Source: Candidatus Nanopelagicales bacterium (GTDB lineage Bacteria > Actinomycetota > Actinomycetes > S36-B12). From it: a stretch of DNA of 64,000 nucleotides. Of the stretch, positions 35,668-45,356 are shown piece after piece. Within the stretch, counting starts at the first letter, position 1. Each line of letters begins with the position of its first letter. The position numbers and the translations under genes were made by a program. Below the pieces are notes generated by a model. That model was given only the letters and a program-made list of their open reading frames with translations. It ran no database searches and was not told the DNA's origin. The stretch is from positions 62,001 to 126,000 of the forward strand of contig JAQTZL010000002.1 of NCBI GenBank assembly GCA_028687755.1, read 5' to 3'.

Positions 35668-36558
35668 GTGTCAGGACAAATTCAGCCGTGGCCGCGTGAG
35701 GAAGTTTTCTTCCCTGCGCGAACGTTGGCCTATCGGCACGCTCAATCCACAACATCTGACGCTGAACCAGCGTTGATGTTGCATGGTCTTGGCGGATCCT
35801 CGTTGAACTGGACTGACCTCATGGGTCAGTTGCAACCTGAGGTGAATTCCTGGGCCTTGGACCTTCCCGGTTTTGGGATGTCGCCACCGCCACGCGATGG
35901 CAACTTTGCACCCCTTGGGCATGCGCGAGCCGCTGTTGATTTCATTGAGCGTCATCTCGATGGATCGCCTGTGCATCTTTTTGGAAACTCAATGGGTGGA
36001 GCAGTTGCGCTGCAAGTCGCAGCACGCCGACCCGATCTCGTGAAAACCCTGACACTGATTTCGCCTGCGCTTCCTGACGTGAGTCCGAATAAAGCCAACT
36101 TCATCTTGCCGGTCATGGCTATTCCAGGATTTGGTGAAGCCGCAATGAAGAAATCCAGCGAACTTCCAGTTGCAACACGAGTGCAGTCAACAATTGACAC
36201 GGTGTTTGCCAATCCAAGCGTGGTGACCGCGCAACGATTTGCTGAGTCACTTACTGAAGCGCAAATGCGCGATGAGTTGTCGTATGCAAATGATGCGTTC
36301 CTGCAGTCACTACGAGGTTTACTCGGAACGTACTTCGAACGCGGACGCCACCGTCCATGGAAACTTGCGGAAATGGTGCAAGCACAAAGTCTTTTGATTT
36401 ATGGACTACAGGATCCTTTGGTTGATGCGCGAGTAGCGCACAAGAGCACGAAGTATTTCAAGGATGCACAAGTAATGGTGCTGCCTGATTCAGCACATGT
36501 TTCGCAAATGGAAAAGCCTGATGTTGTTGCGCAAGCATGGATTGCGCGTTTTCGCTAG
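35668..36558 (+). CDS. Alpha/beta hydrolase
   Basis: A 296-residue alpha/beta-hydrolase-fold protein. HGLGGSSLNW supplies the oxyanion region, the nucleophile elbow is GNSMGG (Ser about 111), the acid is in YGLQDPLVD and the His in DSAHVSQMEKP. There is no signal peptide. The substrate cannot be deduced; it resembles esterase/C-C hydrolase-like members. It has its own leaderless-type promoter and is followed by the Tad locus after about 100 bases. Confidence 0.9.
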   Translation: MSGQIQPWPREEVFFPARTLAYRHAQSTTSDAEPALMLHGLGGSSLNWTDLMGQLQPEVNSWALDLPGFGMSPPPRDGNFAPLGHARAAVDFIERHLDGSPVHLFGNSMGGAVALQVAARRPDLVKTLTLISPALPDVSPNKANFILPVMAIPGFGEAAMKKSSELPVATRVQSTIDTVFANPSVVTAQRFAESLTEAQMRDELSYANDAFLQSLRGLLGTYFERGRHRPWKLAEMVQAQSLLIYGLQDPLVDARVAHKSTKYFKDAQVMVLPDSAHVSQMEKPDVVAQAWIARFR

Positions 36559-36660
36559 TCGTTATCCCCAACCCTGGAGTTATGCACAGGCAAAATATTC
36601 AGGGTTCCAATAGTCGTAGGACTCGTCTTAACGTTGAAGCAATTCAACTTTGGGGGAGCC

Positions 36661-37917
36661 ATGAGCACTGCAACGCGAGTACGTGAACTTGTAGAGCAAC
36701 AAGCGCGTGCTGCTATTCGCAACGATGGCTTGGACCCGCTTTCGCAACCAGAAAAATTTCGGGCTCTGGTCGAGCAATGCGCAATGGACACGTGGATTGC
36801 CCAAGGTGCTCGTTCGGTTGATGGCGATCCAGCAGTCGTTGCCAAGGAAGTGTTGCGAGTGATCTCGGGTTTTGGTGCGCTCCAGCAATTTTTCGATGAC
36901 CCAACTATCGAGGAAATCTGGCTCAATGAACCCGGGCGAGTGTTTATTGCGCGTCACGGCAAACCAGAACTCACTTCCGTAGTGCTCGGTGATCGTGAAG
37001 TGCGCGATCTCGTTGAACGCATGCTGCGGGTTTCTGGGCGCCGTTTGGACACCTCAAGTCCATTTGTTGATGCGGTACTTCCCGATGGAAGCCGTTTGCA
37101 TGTCGTGATTCCGGACATCACTCGCAATCATTGGGCGGTCAATATTCGCCGATTCGTTGTTCGACCCAAATCAGTCGAGGCGCTTGTGCCACTTGGGACG
37201 TTGACGCATCAGGCAGCTGCTTTTCTTCGTGCTGCAGTGATGAGTGGTCTCAATATTGTGATTGCAGGAGGAACACAAGCGGGAAAAACAACACTGCTCA
37301 ATTCATTGCTCGGTTCGGTTGCCAGCGACGAACGCATTGTGAGTTGCGAGGAAGTTTTTGAGATCCAGCTCGTACACCCTGACTGGGTAGCCATGCAAAC
37401 AAGGGATGCCACTCTTGAAGGTGTTGGCGAAATCCCACTGCGTCGCCTCATTCGTGAGGCCCTGCGAATGCGCCCAACGCGGCTCGTTGTCGGTGAGGTT
37501 AGGCAAGCTGAGGCGCTTGACCTGCTGATTGCGATGAACAGCGGCATGCCGGCTATGGCAACCCTGCACGCAAACAGTGCGCGCGAGGCTGTCACCAAGT
37601 TGTGCACGCTGCCATTACTCGCGGGTCAAAACATTCCCGGCGATTTTGTTGTTCCCACCGTGGCGGGCTGCGTTGATTTAGTCATTCACACCACGACCAC
37701 AGCTTCTGGCCACCGACGTATTTCGGAAATTTGTGCGTTACCTGGCCGAGTTGAAAACGGTGTGATCGAGATGGCCGAACTCTTCATCGATCGTGGCCAG
37801 GGGCTGGTGCGCATGAGTGGATGGCCACCACGTCAGGAGCGATTTGCACAGGCTGGTTTTGATCTCAGTGCTTTGCTGACGCTTACACATCAAGAATCCC
37901 AAAGCTGGGCTGCGTAA
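36661..37917 (+). CDS. tadA: Tad pilus assembly ATPase TadA/CpaF
   Basis: Type II/IV secretion-type ATPase of 418 residues that powers Flp pilus assembly. Walker A is GGTQAGKTT, Walker B-like LVVGEVRQAEALDLL, with the His box ATLHANSAREAV. The N-terminal domain carries EEIWLNEPGRVF. The ATG at 36661 follows GGGGGAG; a longer frame from 36634 lacks support. It heads a tightly packed operon (tadA, tadB, tadC, pilin, three TadE/G-type genes) with overlaps of 1-4 bases or short gaps. Confidence 0.93.
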   Translation: MSTATRVRELVEQQARAAIRNDGLDPLSQPEKFRALVEQCAMDTWIAQGARSVDGDPAVVAKEVLRVISGFGALQQFFDDPTIEEIWLNEPGRVFIARHGKPELTSVVLGDREVRDLVERMLRVSGRRLDTSSPFVDAVLPDGSRLHVVIPDITRNHWAVNIRRFVVRPKSVEALVPLGTLTHQAAAFLRAAVMSGLNIVIAGGTQAGKTTLLNSLLGSVASDERIVSCEEVFEIQLVHPDWVAMQTRDATLEGVGEIPLRRLIREALRMRPTRLVVGEVRQAEALDLLIAMNSGMPAMATLHANSAREAVTKLCTLPLLAGQNIPGDFVVPTVAGCVDLVIHTTTTASGHRRISEICALPGRVENGVIEMAELFIDRGQGLVRMSGWPPRQERFAQAGFDLSALLTLTHQESQSWAA

Positions 37918-38774
37918 TGGGTGCACTCGTCGGGTTACTTCTTGGGGCCGGCGCCCTGCTCATTCTTTTTGGGTTCACAGCTCAACGCAGTGCGATGAAT
38001 GTTCGCGTGCATTCATATTTCTTTACGCGATTAGCGCAGCAGTCAGGGATTCCTCGTTTAACAGGTATTTCACTCTTCGGCATTTGTGTTGCATTTGCGG
38101 CAATTGCTGCAGTACTAGCGCTCTTCATTACAGCTGTTCCGATGGTTGCGCTTATCGCGGCTATTGCCAGCGGATGGATACCAATCCTGCTAATTCGGCG
38201 GCGTGGTCGTCTGCATCACAAGGCAGTGCGTAAAGCCTGGCCTGATGTTGTTGATTCACTCTTGAGTGCTGTTCGAGCTGGCTTGTCTCTTCCCGAGGCG
38301 GTGTGCGAGTTGGGGAGTAAGGGCCCCGTTGCTCTGCGCAGGCAATTCGCGGACTTCGCAGCGGATTACCGGGCCAGTGGTTCGTTTGTTGAGTCGCTGA
38401 ATGGATTGGGTGAGCAACTTGCTGACCCAGTAGCCGATCGAGTGATCGCTGCATTGCGCATCGCTCGTGAAGTTGGTGGCAATGATCTGGGATCAGTGCT
38501 GCGTACCTTGAGCTTGTTGCTTCGCGAGGATGCGCGGGTTCGGGGCGAAATTGAAGCGCGGCAGAGTTGGACAATTAACGCAGCTCGCCTGGCGGTGGCG
38601 GCTCCCTGGATAACTCTTGCTTTGCTCTCAACGCGGCCTGAGGCAATGCGTGCGTACAACAGCAGTTCTGGAGCGTTAGTGCTGATTGCCGCAACGGCAC
38701 TTTCATTCGTTGCCTACCGCTCGATGATGTTTGTGAGTCGCTTACCGGTTGAACCCAGGCTGGTGAAGGCATGA
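37917..38774 (+). CDS. Tad secretion system membrane protein TadB-like
   Basis: A type II secretion F-domain protein of 285 residues forming the inner-membrane platform with the next gene product. N-terminal membrane segments (about 2-20 and 56-90), central soluble F domain (VDSLLSAVRAGLSLPEAVCELG, RVIAALRIAREVGGNDLGSVLRTL) and C-terminal hydrophobic helices. The ATG shares one base with the tadA stop. Confidence 0.9.
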   Translation: MGALVGLLLGAGALLILFGFTAQRSAMNVRVHSYFFTRLAQQSGIPRLTGISLFGICVAFAAIAAVLALFITAVPMVALIAAIASGWIPILLIRRRGRLHHKAVRKAWPDVVDSLLSAVRAGLSLPEAVCELGSKGPVALRRQFADFAADYRASGSFVESLNGLGEQLADPVADRVIAALRIAREVGGNDLGSVLRTLSLLLREDARVRGEIEARQSWTINAARLAVAAPWITLALLSTRPEAMRAYNSSSGALVLIAATALSFVAYRSMMFVSRLPVEPRLVKA

Positions 38775-39673
38775 GCATGAGTGGCGGGGGAGCCTTCATT
38801 GGATTTCTCTGCGCAATTGGTGTGCTCATTGTAATTTCTGGGTGGTCACGTTCTCGAAAGCCCGCTGTACTAGACCAGATTTCTCCATACATCCCCGTAT
38901 CTCGTGCGTTGGGTGTCCTGCAGCGAAAGCAGCCAGGGCCGTTCGACATCGTTGCGGCTTTGCTCGCACCGTTGTTGATTGAGCGATCTTCAACGCGCAA
39001 AATTGAAGAGCGATTGTCGCGCGCCGGAAAATCTGGAGTTGAGGCCTTTCGCCTTGAGCAAGCAATGGCTGCTGGCGTAGGTGCAGCGGCCGGATTGTTG
39101 ATGAGCTTCTTGGCTCTTGCCTCAGGCTCCTCACCGTTGGTGTTTTTCATATTCATCGCATTAGGCGCAGCAATGGGTGCGCTGATGTGGGATCGAAAGC
39201 TGAGTAGGGAAATTTCCCAACGAAGCAAACGCATTGCTCAAGAGTTACCAGCGGTTGCGGAATTACTTGCTTTTGCAGTGGCGGCAGGTGAGTCGCCGGT
39301 TGTAGCGATTGAACGTATCTCGCACACGATGGGTGGAGAGTTGGCTGCCGAATTTTCGTTAGCGCTTGCAGAGATTCGTGGTGGGCAGTCGATAGAACAA
39401 GCTCTGCGTGGTGTTTCTCAGCGAGCCAATAGTGCAGATGTTGAACGGTTCGTTGACGGCGTACTCCTTGCGATCGATCGAGGAACACCACTTGCTGAAG
39501 TGTTGCGATCCCAAGCCGCGGATGCTCGTGCAGCTGATCGCAGGCAGTTACTTGAAATTGCTGGAAAGAAAGACGTAGCGATGTTAATCCCAGTGGTTTT
39601 CTTCATATTGCCAACAGTGGTGCTGGTGGCGCTATTTCCTGGAATTCAAGGATTAAAACTCATGGTTTCGTAA
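38771..39673 (+). CDS. Tad secretion system membrane protein TadC-like
   Basis: The second F-domain platform protein, 300 residues: N-terminal membrane segment, paired central segments (about 103-137), the F domain with ELPAVAEQLLAFAVAAGESPVVAIERI-type sequence, and a C-terminal membrane helix (LIPVVFFILPTVVLVALFPG). It starts in an ATGA overlap with the TadB-like gene. Confidence 0.9.
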   Translation: MSMSGGGAFIGFLCAIGVLIVISGWSRSRKPAVLDQISPYIPVSRALGVLQRKQPGPFDIVAALLAPLLIERSSTRKIEERLSRAGKSGVEAFRLEQAMAAGVGAAAGLLMSFLALASGSSPLVFFIFIALGAAMGALMWDRKLSREISQRSKRIAQELPAVAELLAFAVAAGESPVVAIERISHTMGGELAAEFSLALAEIRGGQSIEQALRGVSQRANSADVERFVDGVLLAIDRGTPLAEVLRSQAADARAADRRQLLEIAGKKDVAMLIPVVFFILPTVVLVALFPGIQGLKLMVS

Positions 39674-39687
39674 ACAAAGGAGATGAA

Positions 39688-39909
39688 ATGTTAGAAAAAA
39701 TCAATCATGCGCTGATCACAATGCACTTTGTGTTGCGTACGCGAACTCATGCGCTTGCTTCGCAGCGTAATGATCGCGGTGATGTGCCTGGCTGGGTCTT
39801 GGTGGCGGTGATGACTGCCGGTTTAGTAACCGCAATCTGGTTAGTAGCTGATGATGCGTTGACCTCTGTATTTGATCGTGCGATGACCTCTGTATCCGTG
39901 CGCAACTAA
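39688..39909 (+). CDS. Flp/DUF4244-position pilin-like protein
   Basis: A 73-residue protein with a strong AAAGGAG site. A basic N-terminus is followed by RGDVPGWVLVAVMTAGLVTAIWLVADD and a short helix. It occupies the place of the Flp pilin gene in actinobacterial Tad loci (Rv3656c). The usual prepilin pattern G|xxxxEY is not present: there is no Glu at +5 after a Gly. It is therefore either a diverged pilin or a small anchor protein. The one-base overlap with the next gene shows it belongs to the operon. Confidence 0.7.
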   Translation: MLEKINHALITMHFVLRTRTHALASQRNDRGDVPGWVLVAVMTAGLVTAIWLVADDALTSVFDRAMTSVSVRN

Positions 39910-40292
39910 TGATCAAAATATTGGAGTCTGATCGCGGTAGTGCAGTCGTTGACTTCGTACTGGTTGGCCCTCTACTTATTGGGCTTGCACTTGTAGTTGT
40001 GCAAATCGGCCTAGCGCTGCATGTGCGCACGACGTTAACCGCAGCTGCTGCCGAAGGTGCACGCGTTGCGGCAATGGCTGGGTCCAACCTTCGCATTGGT
40101 GAAGCGCGCGCTCGTGAAGTGTTACGGGGCAACCTTGCTGAATCCACCATCGATTCAGTGGGTGTGGCAACCCTCATGGATTCGGGTGTGGGGTTTACCG
40201 AAGTGACGATCCAGGCTCATTTGCCGTTGATTGGGTTGCTTGGACCTGCAGTGATGAGTGTTCACGGCAGAGCGATTAAGGAACACGTGTGA
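39909..40292 (+). CDS. TadE-like pseudopilin
   Basis: A 127-residue protein with the TadE pattern: short cytosolic leader with DRGSAVVDF, then a membrane helix (VLVGPLLIGLALVVVQIGLALHV) and a small extracytoplasmic domain. The Asp in AVVDF replaces the common Glu. TadE/F-type proteins are minor pilins of the Flp system. Overlaps the following gene by four bases. Confidence 0.85.
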   Translation: MIKILESDRGSAVVDFVLVGPLLIGLALVVVQIGLALHVRTTLTAAAAEGARVAAMAGSNLRIGEARAREVLRGNLAESTIDSVGVATLMDSGVGFTEVTIQAHLPLIGLLGPAVMSVHGRAIKEHV

Positions 40293-40735
40293 TTTCCATG
40301 CGTGAACGGTGTAAGCGCGATGATGGAACAGCTGTTGTGGAGTTCATCTTTGTTGGTGTGCTGTTACTCATTCCCGTGCTTTACGCCACATTGATGGTGA
40401 TGCGAATTGAAGCTGCAGCGATGGCTTCGACACAAGCGGTTCGTGAGGCTGCTCGTGCGTTCATGATGGCTGACTCACGGATCCAAGGAATTCAGCAAGC
40501 ACGCCTTGCGACAACCACGGCACTTGGGGATCAAGGGTTCTCGGTAAGTAGCGATGCGTTACGTATTGATTGTTCGACCAGATGTTTAGAACCCGGAACG
40601 CAAATACGAGTGACCCTTGATTGGGCGGTTGATCTTCCCTGGCTACCAGCGCCGATGGCCGAAAGAATTCACGGCTTTCCAATTTCGGCCGAACAATTAC
40701 TCACGGTTGATTCATATCGGGACTCAGTAGCATGA
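40289..40735 (+). CDS. TadE/TadG-like protein
   Basis: A 148-residue protein: DDGTAVVEFIFVGVLLLIPVLYATLMVMRIEAAAMASTQAVREAARAF is a TadE-type leader and helix with the +5 Glu. The extracytoplasmic part contains two Cys (DCSTRC), likely a disulfide. It starts with GTG overlapping the previous stop and ends in an ATGA overlap. Confidence 0.85.
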   Translation: MISMRERCKRDDGTAVVEFIFVGVLLLIPVLYATLMVMRIEAAAMASTQAVREAARAFMMADSRIQGIQQARLATTTALGDQGFSVSSDALRIDCSTRCLEPGTQIRVTLDWAVDLPWLPAPMAERIHGFPISAEQLLTVDSYRDSVA

Positions 40736-41178
40736 ATTTCAGACGCATCGCACTCAATGATCAGGGCAGTGTGCTGATACTGGGAATCGGACTGCTCGGA
40801 GTGTGCCTGCTTGCTCTTGTTGTGGTGACAGATGCAGGAAGTGCATTTCTACAACGTAAGAATCTGTATTCAATTGCTGATGCAGCGGCCCTTGCTGGTG
40901 CTCAAATCATTGATCTGCCCAGTTATTACCAACATGGTGCGACCACGGCCACGCACCTCGATGGTCAAGGAGCAGTGATGAAAGCCAGGGTCTACTTGAA
41001 TAACCCGGAACTCTTGGCTGCGCATCCGGGGCTGGTCATAGATTCGGTCAGCACTGATGGAGTCAACCTTCAGGTGGATTTGAGTATTCCGGTGCGGGTT
41101 CCCTTCTTGCAGCCCTTGCATGACTCAATGGCTCGGGTGAGGGCAACTGCACGATTGGACTACCGAGCAGGCGCCTAG
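40732..41178 (+). CDS. TadG-like Flp pilus protein
   Basis: A 148-residue protein with the Tad-type N-terminus: DQGSVLILGIGLLGVCLLALVVVTDAGSAFLQRKNLYSIADAAALAGAQ. This is the Rv3654c-like short form without the large von Willebrand domain of proteobacterial TadG. It is the last gene of the Tad operon; no prepilin peptidase, TadZ or secretin gene is present in the window. Confidence 0.85.
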   Translation: MNFRRIALNDQGSVLILGIGLLGVCLLALVVVTDAGSAFLQRKNLYSIADAAALAGAQIIDLPSYYQHGATTATHLDGQGAVMKARVYLNNPELLAAHPGLVIDSVSTDGVNLQVDLSIPVRVPFLQPLHDSMARVRATARLDYRAGA

Positions 41179-41188
41179 GCCTTGCCCG

Positions 41189-41194
41189 TAGTCT
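41189..41194 (+). promoter_or_regulatory. -10 hexamer TAGTCT for prfB
   Basis: TAGTCT lies eight bases before the GTG at 41203 and supports that start. Confidence 0.4.
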
Positions 41195-41202
41195 TGGCTC
41201 TT

Positions 41203-42318
41203 GTGACATCCATCGAAGCCGCCGAGCGCCTTGCTGAATTGGCAAACACGCTCAGCAGCATCGAGACCGTTCTTGATATCCCAGCGATGCGGGCAAGCAT
41301 TGCCGATCTTGAGGAGCAGGCCTCTGCTCCGGATCTGTGGGATGACCAAGCCAAGGCTCAAGCGGTCACTTCAAAACTGTCATTCCAATTGGGTGATCTG
41401 CGTCGGGTTGAAGGTTTGCGTCGTCGACTCGATGATGTGCCAATTCTCCTCGAGCTGGCTGAGGCTGAAGGTGATGAAGCCTCTACTGCTGAAGCAATGA
41501 AAGAACTTGATTCACTCAAGATCGCAATTGATGAACTTGAAGTTCGCACGTTGCTTTCCGGTGAATATGACGCACGTGAAGCACTCGTCACCATTCGTTC
41601 CGAAGCCGGTGGCGTTGATGCTGCTGACTGGGCCGAAATGTTGCTACGCATGTATACGCGCTACTGCGAGCGCCACGGTTGGCCCGTTGATGTGTATGAA
41701 ACGTCCTACGCTGAAGAAGCAGGCATTAAGTCTGCAACCTTTGCAGTGAAAGCTCCCTACGCCTACGGAACCTTGTCCGTTGAGCAAGGCACGCATCGTT
41801 TGGTGCGCATTTCACCATTCGATAACCAAGGCCGTCGTCAAACATCATTTGCAGGCGTTGAAGTTATTCCTGTGGTCGAACAAGCTGAAACAGCAGACAT
41901 TCCTGATGATGACCTTCGCGTTGACGTCTACCGGTCAAGCGGTCCGGGTGGCCAAGGCGTGAACACCACTGACTCTGCTGTGCGTCTGACTCACATCCCC
42001 ACGGGCATCGTGGTGTCCTGCCAAAACGAGCGTTCCCAGATCCAAAACAAGGCCACAGCCATGGTGGTGCTGCAGGCCAAGCTGCTGGAAAAGCAGCGTC
42101 AAGAGGACCGGGCCAAGATGGATGCCCTCAAGGGCGATAACTCTGGTTCTTGGGGTAATCAAATGCGCTCTTACGTGCTGCACCCCTATCAAATGGTCAA
42201 GGATTTACGCACCGAGACCGAAACCGGGAACACCTCAGGTGTGCTTGACGGTGAGATCGACGAGTTCGTGGAGTCCGGTATCCGGTGGCGTAAGCAGCAA
42301 GCATCGGCGAGTTCTTAA
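41203..42318 (+). CDS. prfB: Peptide chain release factor 2
   Basis: Release factor for UGA and UAA codons, 371 residues. The stop-codon-reading SPF motif is in [15 protein letters not shown] and the peptidyl-tRNA hydrolysis motif GGQ in [17 protein letters not shown]. The gene is a single continuous frame, without the programmed +1 shift seen in many bacteria. The GTG at 41203 gives the usual N-terminal length; a TTG at 41182 is an alternative. First gene of the prfB-ftsE-ftsX-smpB region. Confidence 0.96.
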   Translation: MTSIEAAERLAELANTLSSIETVLDIPAMRASIADLEEQASAPDLWDDQAKAQAVTSKLSFQLGDLRRVEGLRRRLDDVPILLELAEAEGDEASTAEAMKELDSLKIAIDELEVRTLLSGEYDAREALVTIRSEAGGVDAADWAEMLLRMYTRYCERHGWPVDVYETSYAEEAGIKSATFAVKAPYAYGTLSVEQGTHRLVRISPFDNQGRRQTSFAGVEVIPVVEQAETADIPDDDLRVDVYRSSGPGGQGVNTTDSAVRLTHIPTGIVVSCQNERSQIQNKATAMVVLQAKLLEKQRQEDRAKMDALKGDNSGSWGNQMRSYVLHPYQMVKDLRTETETGNTSGVLDGEIDEFVESGIRWRKQQASASS

Positions 42319-42330
42319 GGCCCAAGCACC

Positions 42331-42336
42331 TACACT
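42331..42336 (+). promoter_or_regulatory. -10 hexamer TACACT for ftsEX (leaderless)
   Basis: TACACT lies six bases before the GTG at 42343. Confidence 0.5.
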
Positions 42337-42342
42337 TCATAG

Positions 42343-43032
42343 GTGATTCTCTTTGACCACATAACGAAGCTGTACGCCAATCAGGAGCGTCCAGCCCTCG
42401 ATGACGTCTCCCTGGAGATCGAAAAAGGGGAGTTTGTGTTCCTTGTGGGGCCTTCAGGCTCCGGCAAGTCCACCTTCCTTCGACTCATCTTGCGCGAAGA
42501 GCGCCCCACGAAGGGCGCGGTCTGGGTCGCGGGCAAGGAACTTGGCCACCTCTCGAACTGGAAGATTCCGTACTTCCGCCGCCAAATTGGCACCGTGTTC
42601 CAGGACTTCCGCTTGCTTCCCAATAAGACTGTCGCCGAAAACGTGGCGTTTGCTCTTGAAGTCATCGGCAAACCAAAGGCTCATATCAACAAGGTCGTTC
42701 CTGAAGTGCTCGAAGTCGTGGGGCTCGAAGGCAAAGAGCATCGCCGCCCAGATGAACTTTCCGGTGGCGAGCAGCAGCGTGTAGCGATTGCTCGCGCTTT
42801 CGTAAACCGTCCGATGTTGCTCATCGCTGACGAACCAACGGGAAACCTGGACCCAGGAACCTCGGTTGGCATCATGCAGCTGCTTGATCGATTGAATCGT
42901 TTAGGCACCACAGTGGTGATGTCCACGCACGACAGCAACATCGTGGATCAGATGCGCCGTCGAGTGATTGAACTTGAGGGTGGCCATGTAGTTCGCGACC
43001 AGTCGCGCGGTGTGTACGGATACGCCCAGTAA
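42343..43032 (+). CDS. ftsE: Cell division ATP-binding protein FtsE
   Basis: ABC ATPase (229 residues) that with FtsX controls peptidoglycan hydrolases at the septum. Walker [11 protein letters not shown] loop, signature [14 protein letters not shown], Walker [13 protein letters not shown] and the His switch STHD are intact. The GTG is six bases after TACACT. The stop overlaps the ftsX start by one base. Confidence 0.96.
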   Translation: MILFDHITKLYANQERPALDDVSLEIEKGEFVFLVGPSGSGKSTFLRLILREERPTKGAVWVAGKELGHLSNWKIPYFRRQIGTVFQDFRLLPNKTVAENVAFALEVIGKPKAHINKVVPEVLEVVGLEGKEHRRPDELSGGEQQRVAIARAFVNRPMLLIADEPTGNLDPGTSVGIMQLLDRLNRLGTTVVMSTHDSNIVDQMRRRVIELEGGHVVRDQSRGVYGYAQ

Positions 43033-43940
43033 TGCGCGCGCAATTCGTAGCCCGCGAGGTCAGTCATGGCCTGCGCCGCAATCTCACGATGACTCTTGCG
43101 GTGATCATCACTGTTGCAGTTTCCCTCGGTCTGTTTGGCGGTGCGCTACTCCTTCGCGCTCAGGTATCGACCATGAAGGATTTTTGGTACGACAAGGTTG
43201 AAGTCAGTCTTTTCTTGTGTAGCAAGGGCAGTGATGCTGCTTCGTGTGCTGGTGGCGCAGTCACTAAAGCGCAGCGCGACCAAATCAAGAGCGACCTTGA
43301 GGGCTTGAAGCCACTGGTCGAAGAGATCTACTACGAATCACAAGCTGAGGCGTACCAGCACTTCCAAGAGCAGTTCAAGAATTCACCAATTGCTGACAAC
43401 GTGCGTGAAAGTGCGTTGCCTGAGTCTTTCCGAGTGAAGCTTTCAGACCCAACAAAGTATGAAGTTGTTGCTTCCGCTTTTGCTGGCCGACCAGGCGTTG
43501 AGCAAGTCAATGATCAGCGACAGATCTTGGACAAGTTCTTTAAGTTGTTGGGTAGTTTGCAGGCCATTGCTTTAGCTATTGCGTTGACGATGCTTGTGGT
43601 GACTGTGCTCCTGATCGTGAACACCATGCGTGTGGCTGCCTTTAGTCGCCGCCGCGAAACGAGCATTATGCGTTTGGTTGGTGCATCGAACTTCTATATT
43701 CAATTGCCGTTCTTGCTCGAAGCGGCATTTGCAGCAGGCGTTGGTGCGCTCGTGGCCATTGGTGCTTTGGTATTGACCAAGGGCGTGCTGGTGGACTCCA
43801 TCGTCGCGCCTTCATTCCAGTTCACTTCGTTCGTTGGCTGGGATGCAGTCATCACAATCGCACCAATCTTGCTCATCACTGGCATTGTGTTGGCGGGCCT
43901 TGCTTCGTTCTTCACGCTGCGTAAGTATTTGCGAGTCTAA
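43032..43940 (+). CDS. ftsX: Cell division protein FtsX
   Basis: Membrane partner of FtsE (302 residues): N-terminal membrane helix (about 20-40), extracellular loop (about 45-165) that binds cell-wall hydrolase partners in other actinobacteria, then three membrane helices (about 175-205, 225-260, 273-297). The loop has two Cys (FLCSKGSDAASC). Coupled to ftsE. Confidence 0.95.
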   Translation: MRAQFVAREVSHGLRRNLTMTLAVIITVAVSLGLFGGALLLRAQVSTMKDFWYDKVEVSLFLCSKGSDAASCAGGAVTKAQRDQIKSDLEGLKPLVEEIYYESQAEAYQHFQEQFKNSPIADNVRESALPESFRVKLSDPTKYEVVASAFAGRPGVEQVNDQRQILDKFFKLLGSLQAIALAIALTMLVVTVLLIVNTMRVAAFSRRRETSIMRLVGASNFYIQLPFLLEAAFAAGVGALVAIGALVLTKGVLVDSIVAPSFQFTSFVGWDAVITIAPILLITGIVLAGLASFFTLRKYLRV

Positions 43941-43948
43941 GAAGTCTC

Positions 43949-44887
43949 ATGTCAGATCTTGACCCACAACTCATACCTCAACCTCGACCATTGACGCGTC
44001 GAGGTGGCTGGGTGCTTGGTGTGATTGGCGTTGTCATCGTTGTTCTCTATGCGCTTGTCGTTCATTTCTATAACGCAGAAGGCGGCAATGTTTCGTCGAG
44101 TGAGCTTGGCACCACAAAAACTCCAGGAATCATCGCAACTATTGATCCAGTAGACGTCAATGCGGAAAAAGACCGTGTCACGCTGAACATTTCCCTTGGA
44201 GCTCAAGGCGCAGACATTCTTGATTCCAATGGCAAATTAATAAATGCAACGCGTATTTTGGTTTCCAGTTCCCTTGGCACCCAAGAAGTGAAGTACGCAG
44301 CTGGCGAACCGCTTGGTCGTTTTGAATCCTTAGTCGGAGTCGATGGTGAGCAAGCTTTGTATCCCTTCGACACCCATGTTGGTGACTTCCAAATCTCTGC
44401 TGAGACTTATAGGTCTGACGGTGCGGGTGGTTTAGAAACCCTGGGCTTCACCAAAGTCGGTTTGCAACAAGGTGGCGGTGTGAGCGGATGGGACACCGTC
44501 GACATGTTCCCAACTCAAATGCTGGAGCAATCGGGTGGCGAGATTGCATTCACGCGATCCTTCTCCACAAAAGTTTTTGCGATCTTGATGTTGTTCTTAG
44601 TTGCACTTCTTTCTGGCACAACCTTGATCGTGGCAGCTCTTGTCTTTACAAATCGACGCAAGGCTGAAGTCGGATTGATGGCTTGGGCTGGCGGTGTGCT
44701 CTTTGCTTTGCCACTGCTGCGTAACTACTTGCCATATGGCCCACCAGTTGGTGCGGCAATTGATATTTATATTTACCTCTGGGCGATTGTTGCCGCGGTG
44801 AGCGCAGTGACCTTGTTTGTGATTGGTTGGGTGCGACAAAATCGCGCAGTTCTAGAAGCGGCGCGGGAGAAGCAAAATGGCGCGTGA
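43949..44887 (+). CDS. DUF4436 membrane protein
   Basis: A 312-residue protein with an N-terminal membrane helix (about 20-42), an extracytoplasmic beta-rich domain (about 55-200, [17 protein letters not shown]) and three C-terminal membrane helices (about 213-235, 243-258, 270-292). The arrangement and the YPFD motif fit DUF4436, a family of unknown function. It lies between ftsX and smpB, which are normally adjacent or separated by an endopeptidase gene, and overlaps smpB by 11 bases, so it is co-expressed with them. Confidence 0.82.
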   Translation: MSDLDPQLIPQPRPLTRRGGWVLGVIGVVIVVLYALVVHFYNAEGGNVSSSELGTTKTPGIIATIDPVDVNAEKDRVTLNISLGAQGADILDSNGKLINATRILVSSSLGTQEVKYAAGEPLGRFESLVGVDGEQALYPFDTHVGDFQISAETYRSDGAGGLETLGFTKVGLQQGGGVSGWDTVDMFPTQMLEQSGGEIAFTRSFSTKVFAILMLFLVALLSGTTLIVAALVFTNRRKAEVGLMAWAGGVLFALPLLRNYLPYGPPVGAAIDIYIYLWAIVAAVSAVTLFVIGWVRQNRAVLEAAREKQNGA

Positions 44888-45356
44888 ACAAGGGCGGAAA
44901 TTAATCGCCCAAAACCGTAAAGCTCGCCACGACTACTCAATCGAAGATGTATTCGAAGCTGGCATGGTGCTCACTGGCACCGAAGTAAAATCACTTCGTG
45001 CAGGGCGCGCAACGCTCACTGATGGTTACGCCAGTGTTGATGATGGTGAAATTTGGATGCGCGGTGTTCATATTCCCGAATACGACCTTGGCACCTGGAC
45101 GAACCATGAACCACGTCGTGCGCGCAAGCTCTTGTTGAAGAAAGACGAGATTCGTCGCATCATGAAGGCGACAAAGGAATCAGGCCTGACGCTTATTCCG
45201 CTGTCGATGTATTTCAATGATGGTTACGCCAAGGTTGAGATTGCATTGGCCAGAGGCAGGAAGTCGTATGACAAGCGCCATGCCATTGCTGAGCGGGAAT
45301 CCAAGCGCGAGGCCTCGAAGGCAATCGGTCGGGCATCCAAGGGATTGCGTGACTAG
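44877..45356 (+). CDS. smpB: tmRNA-binding protein SmpB
   Basis: Partner of tmRNA in trans-translation, 159 residues. The family core is intact: [53 protein letters not shown], and the basic tail [22 protein letters not shown] that enters the mRNA channel. The tmRNA gene lies 0.9 kb downstream, separated by a toxin-antitoxin pair. Confidence 0.97.
   Translation: MAREQGRKLIAQNRKARHDYSIEDVFEAGMVLTGTEVKSLRAGRATLTDGYASVDDGEIWMRGVHIPEYDLGTWTNHEPRRARKLLLKKDEIRRIMKATKESGLTLIPLSMYFNDGYAKVEIALARGRKSYDKRHAIAERESKREASKAIGRASKGLRD

Noticed and set aside
41178-41230. Programmed frameshift in prfB.
   Set aside because: The release factor 2 frame is continuous from GTG 41203 to the stop, with no internal UGA near codon 25.
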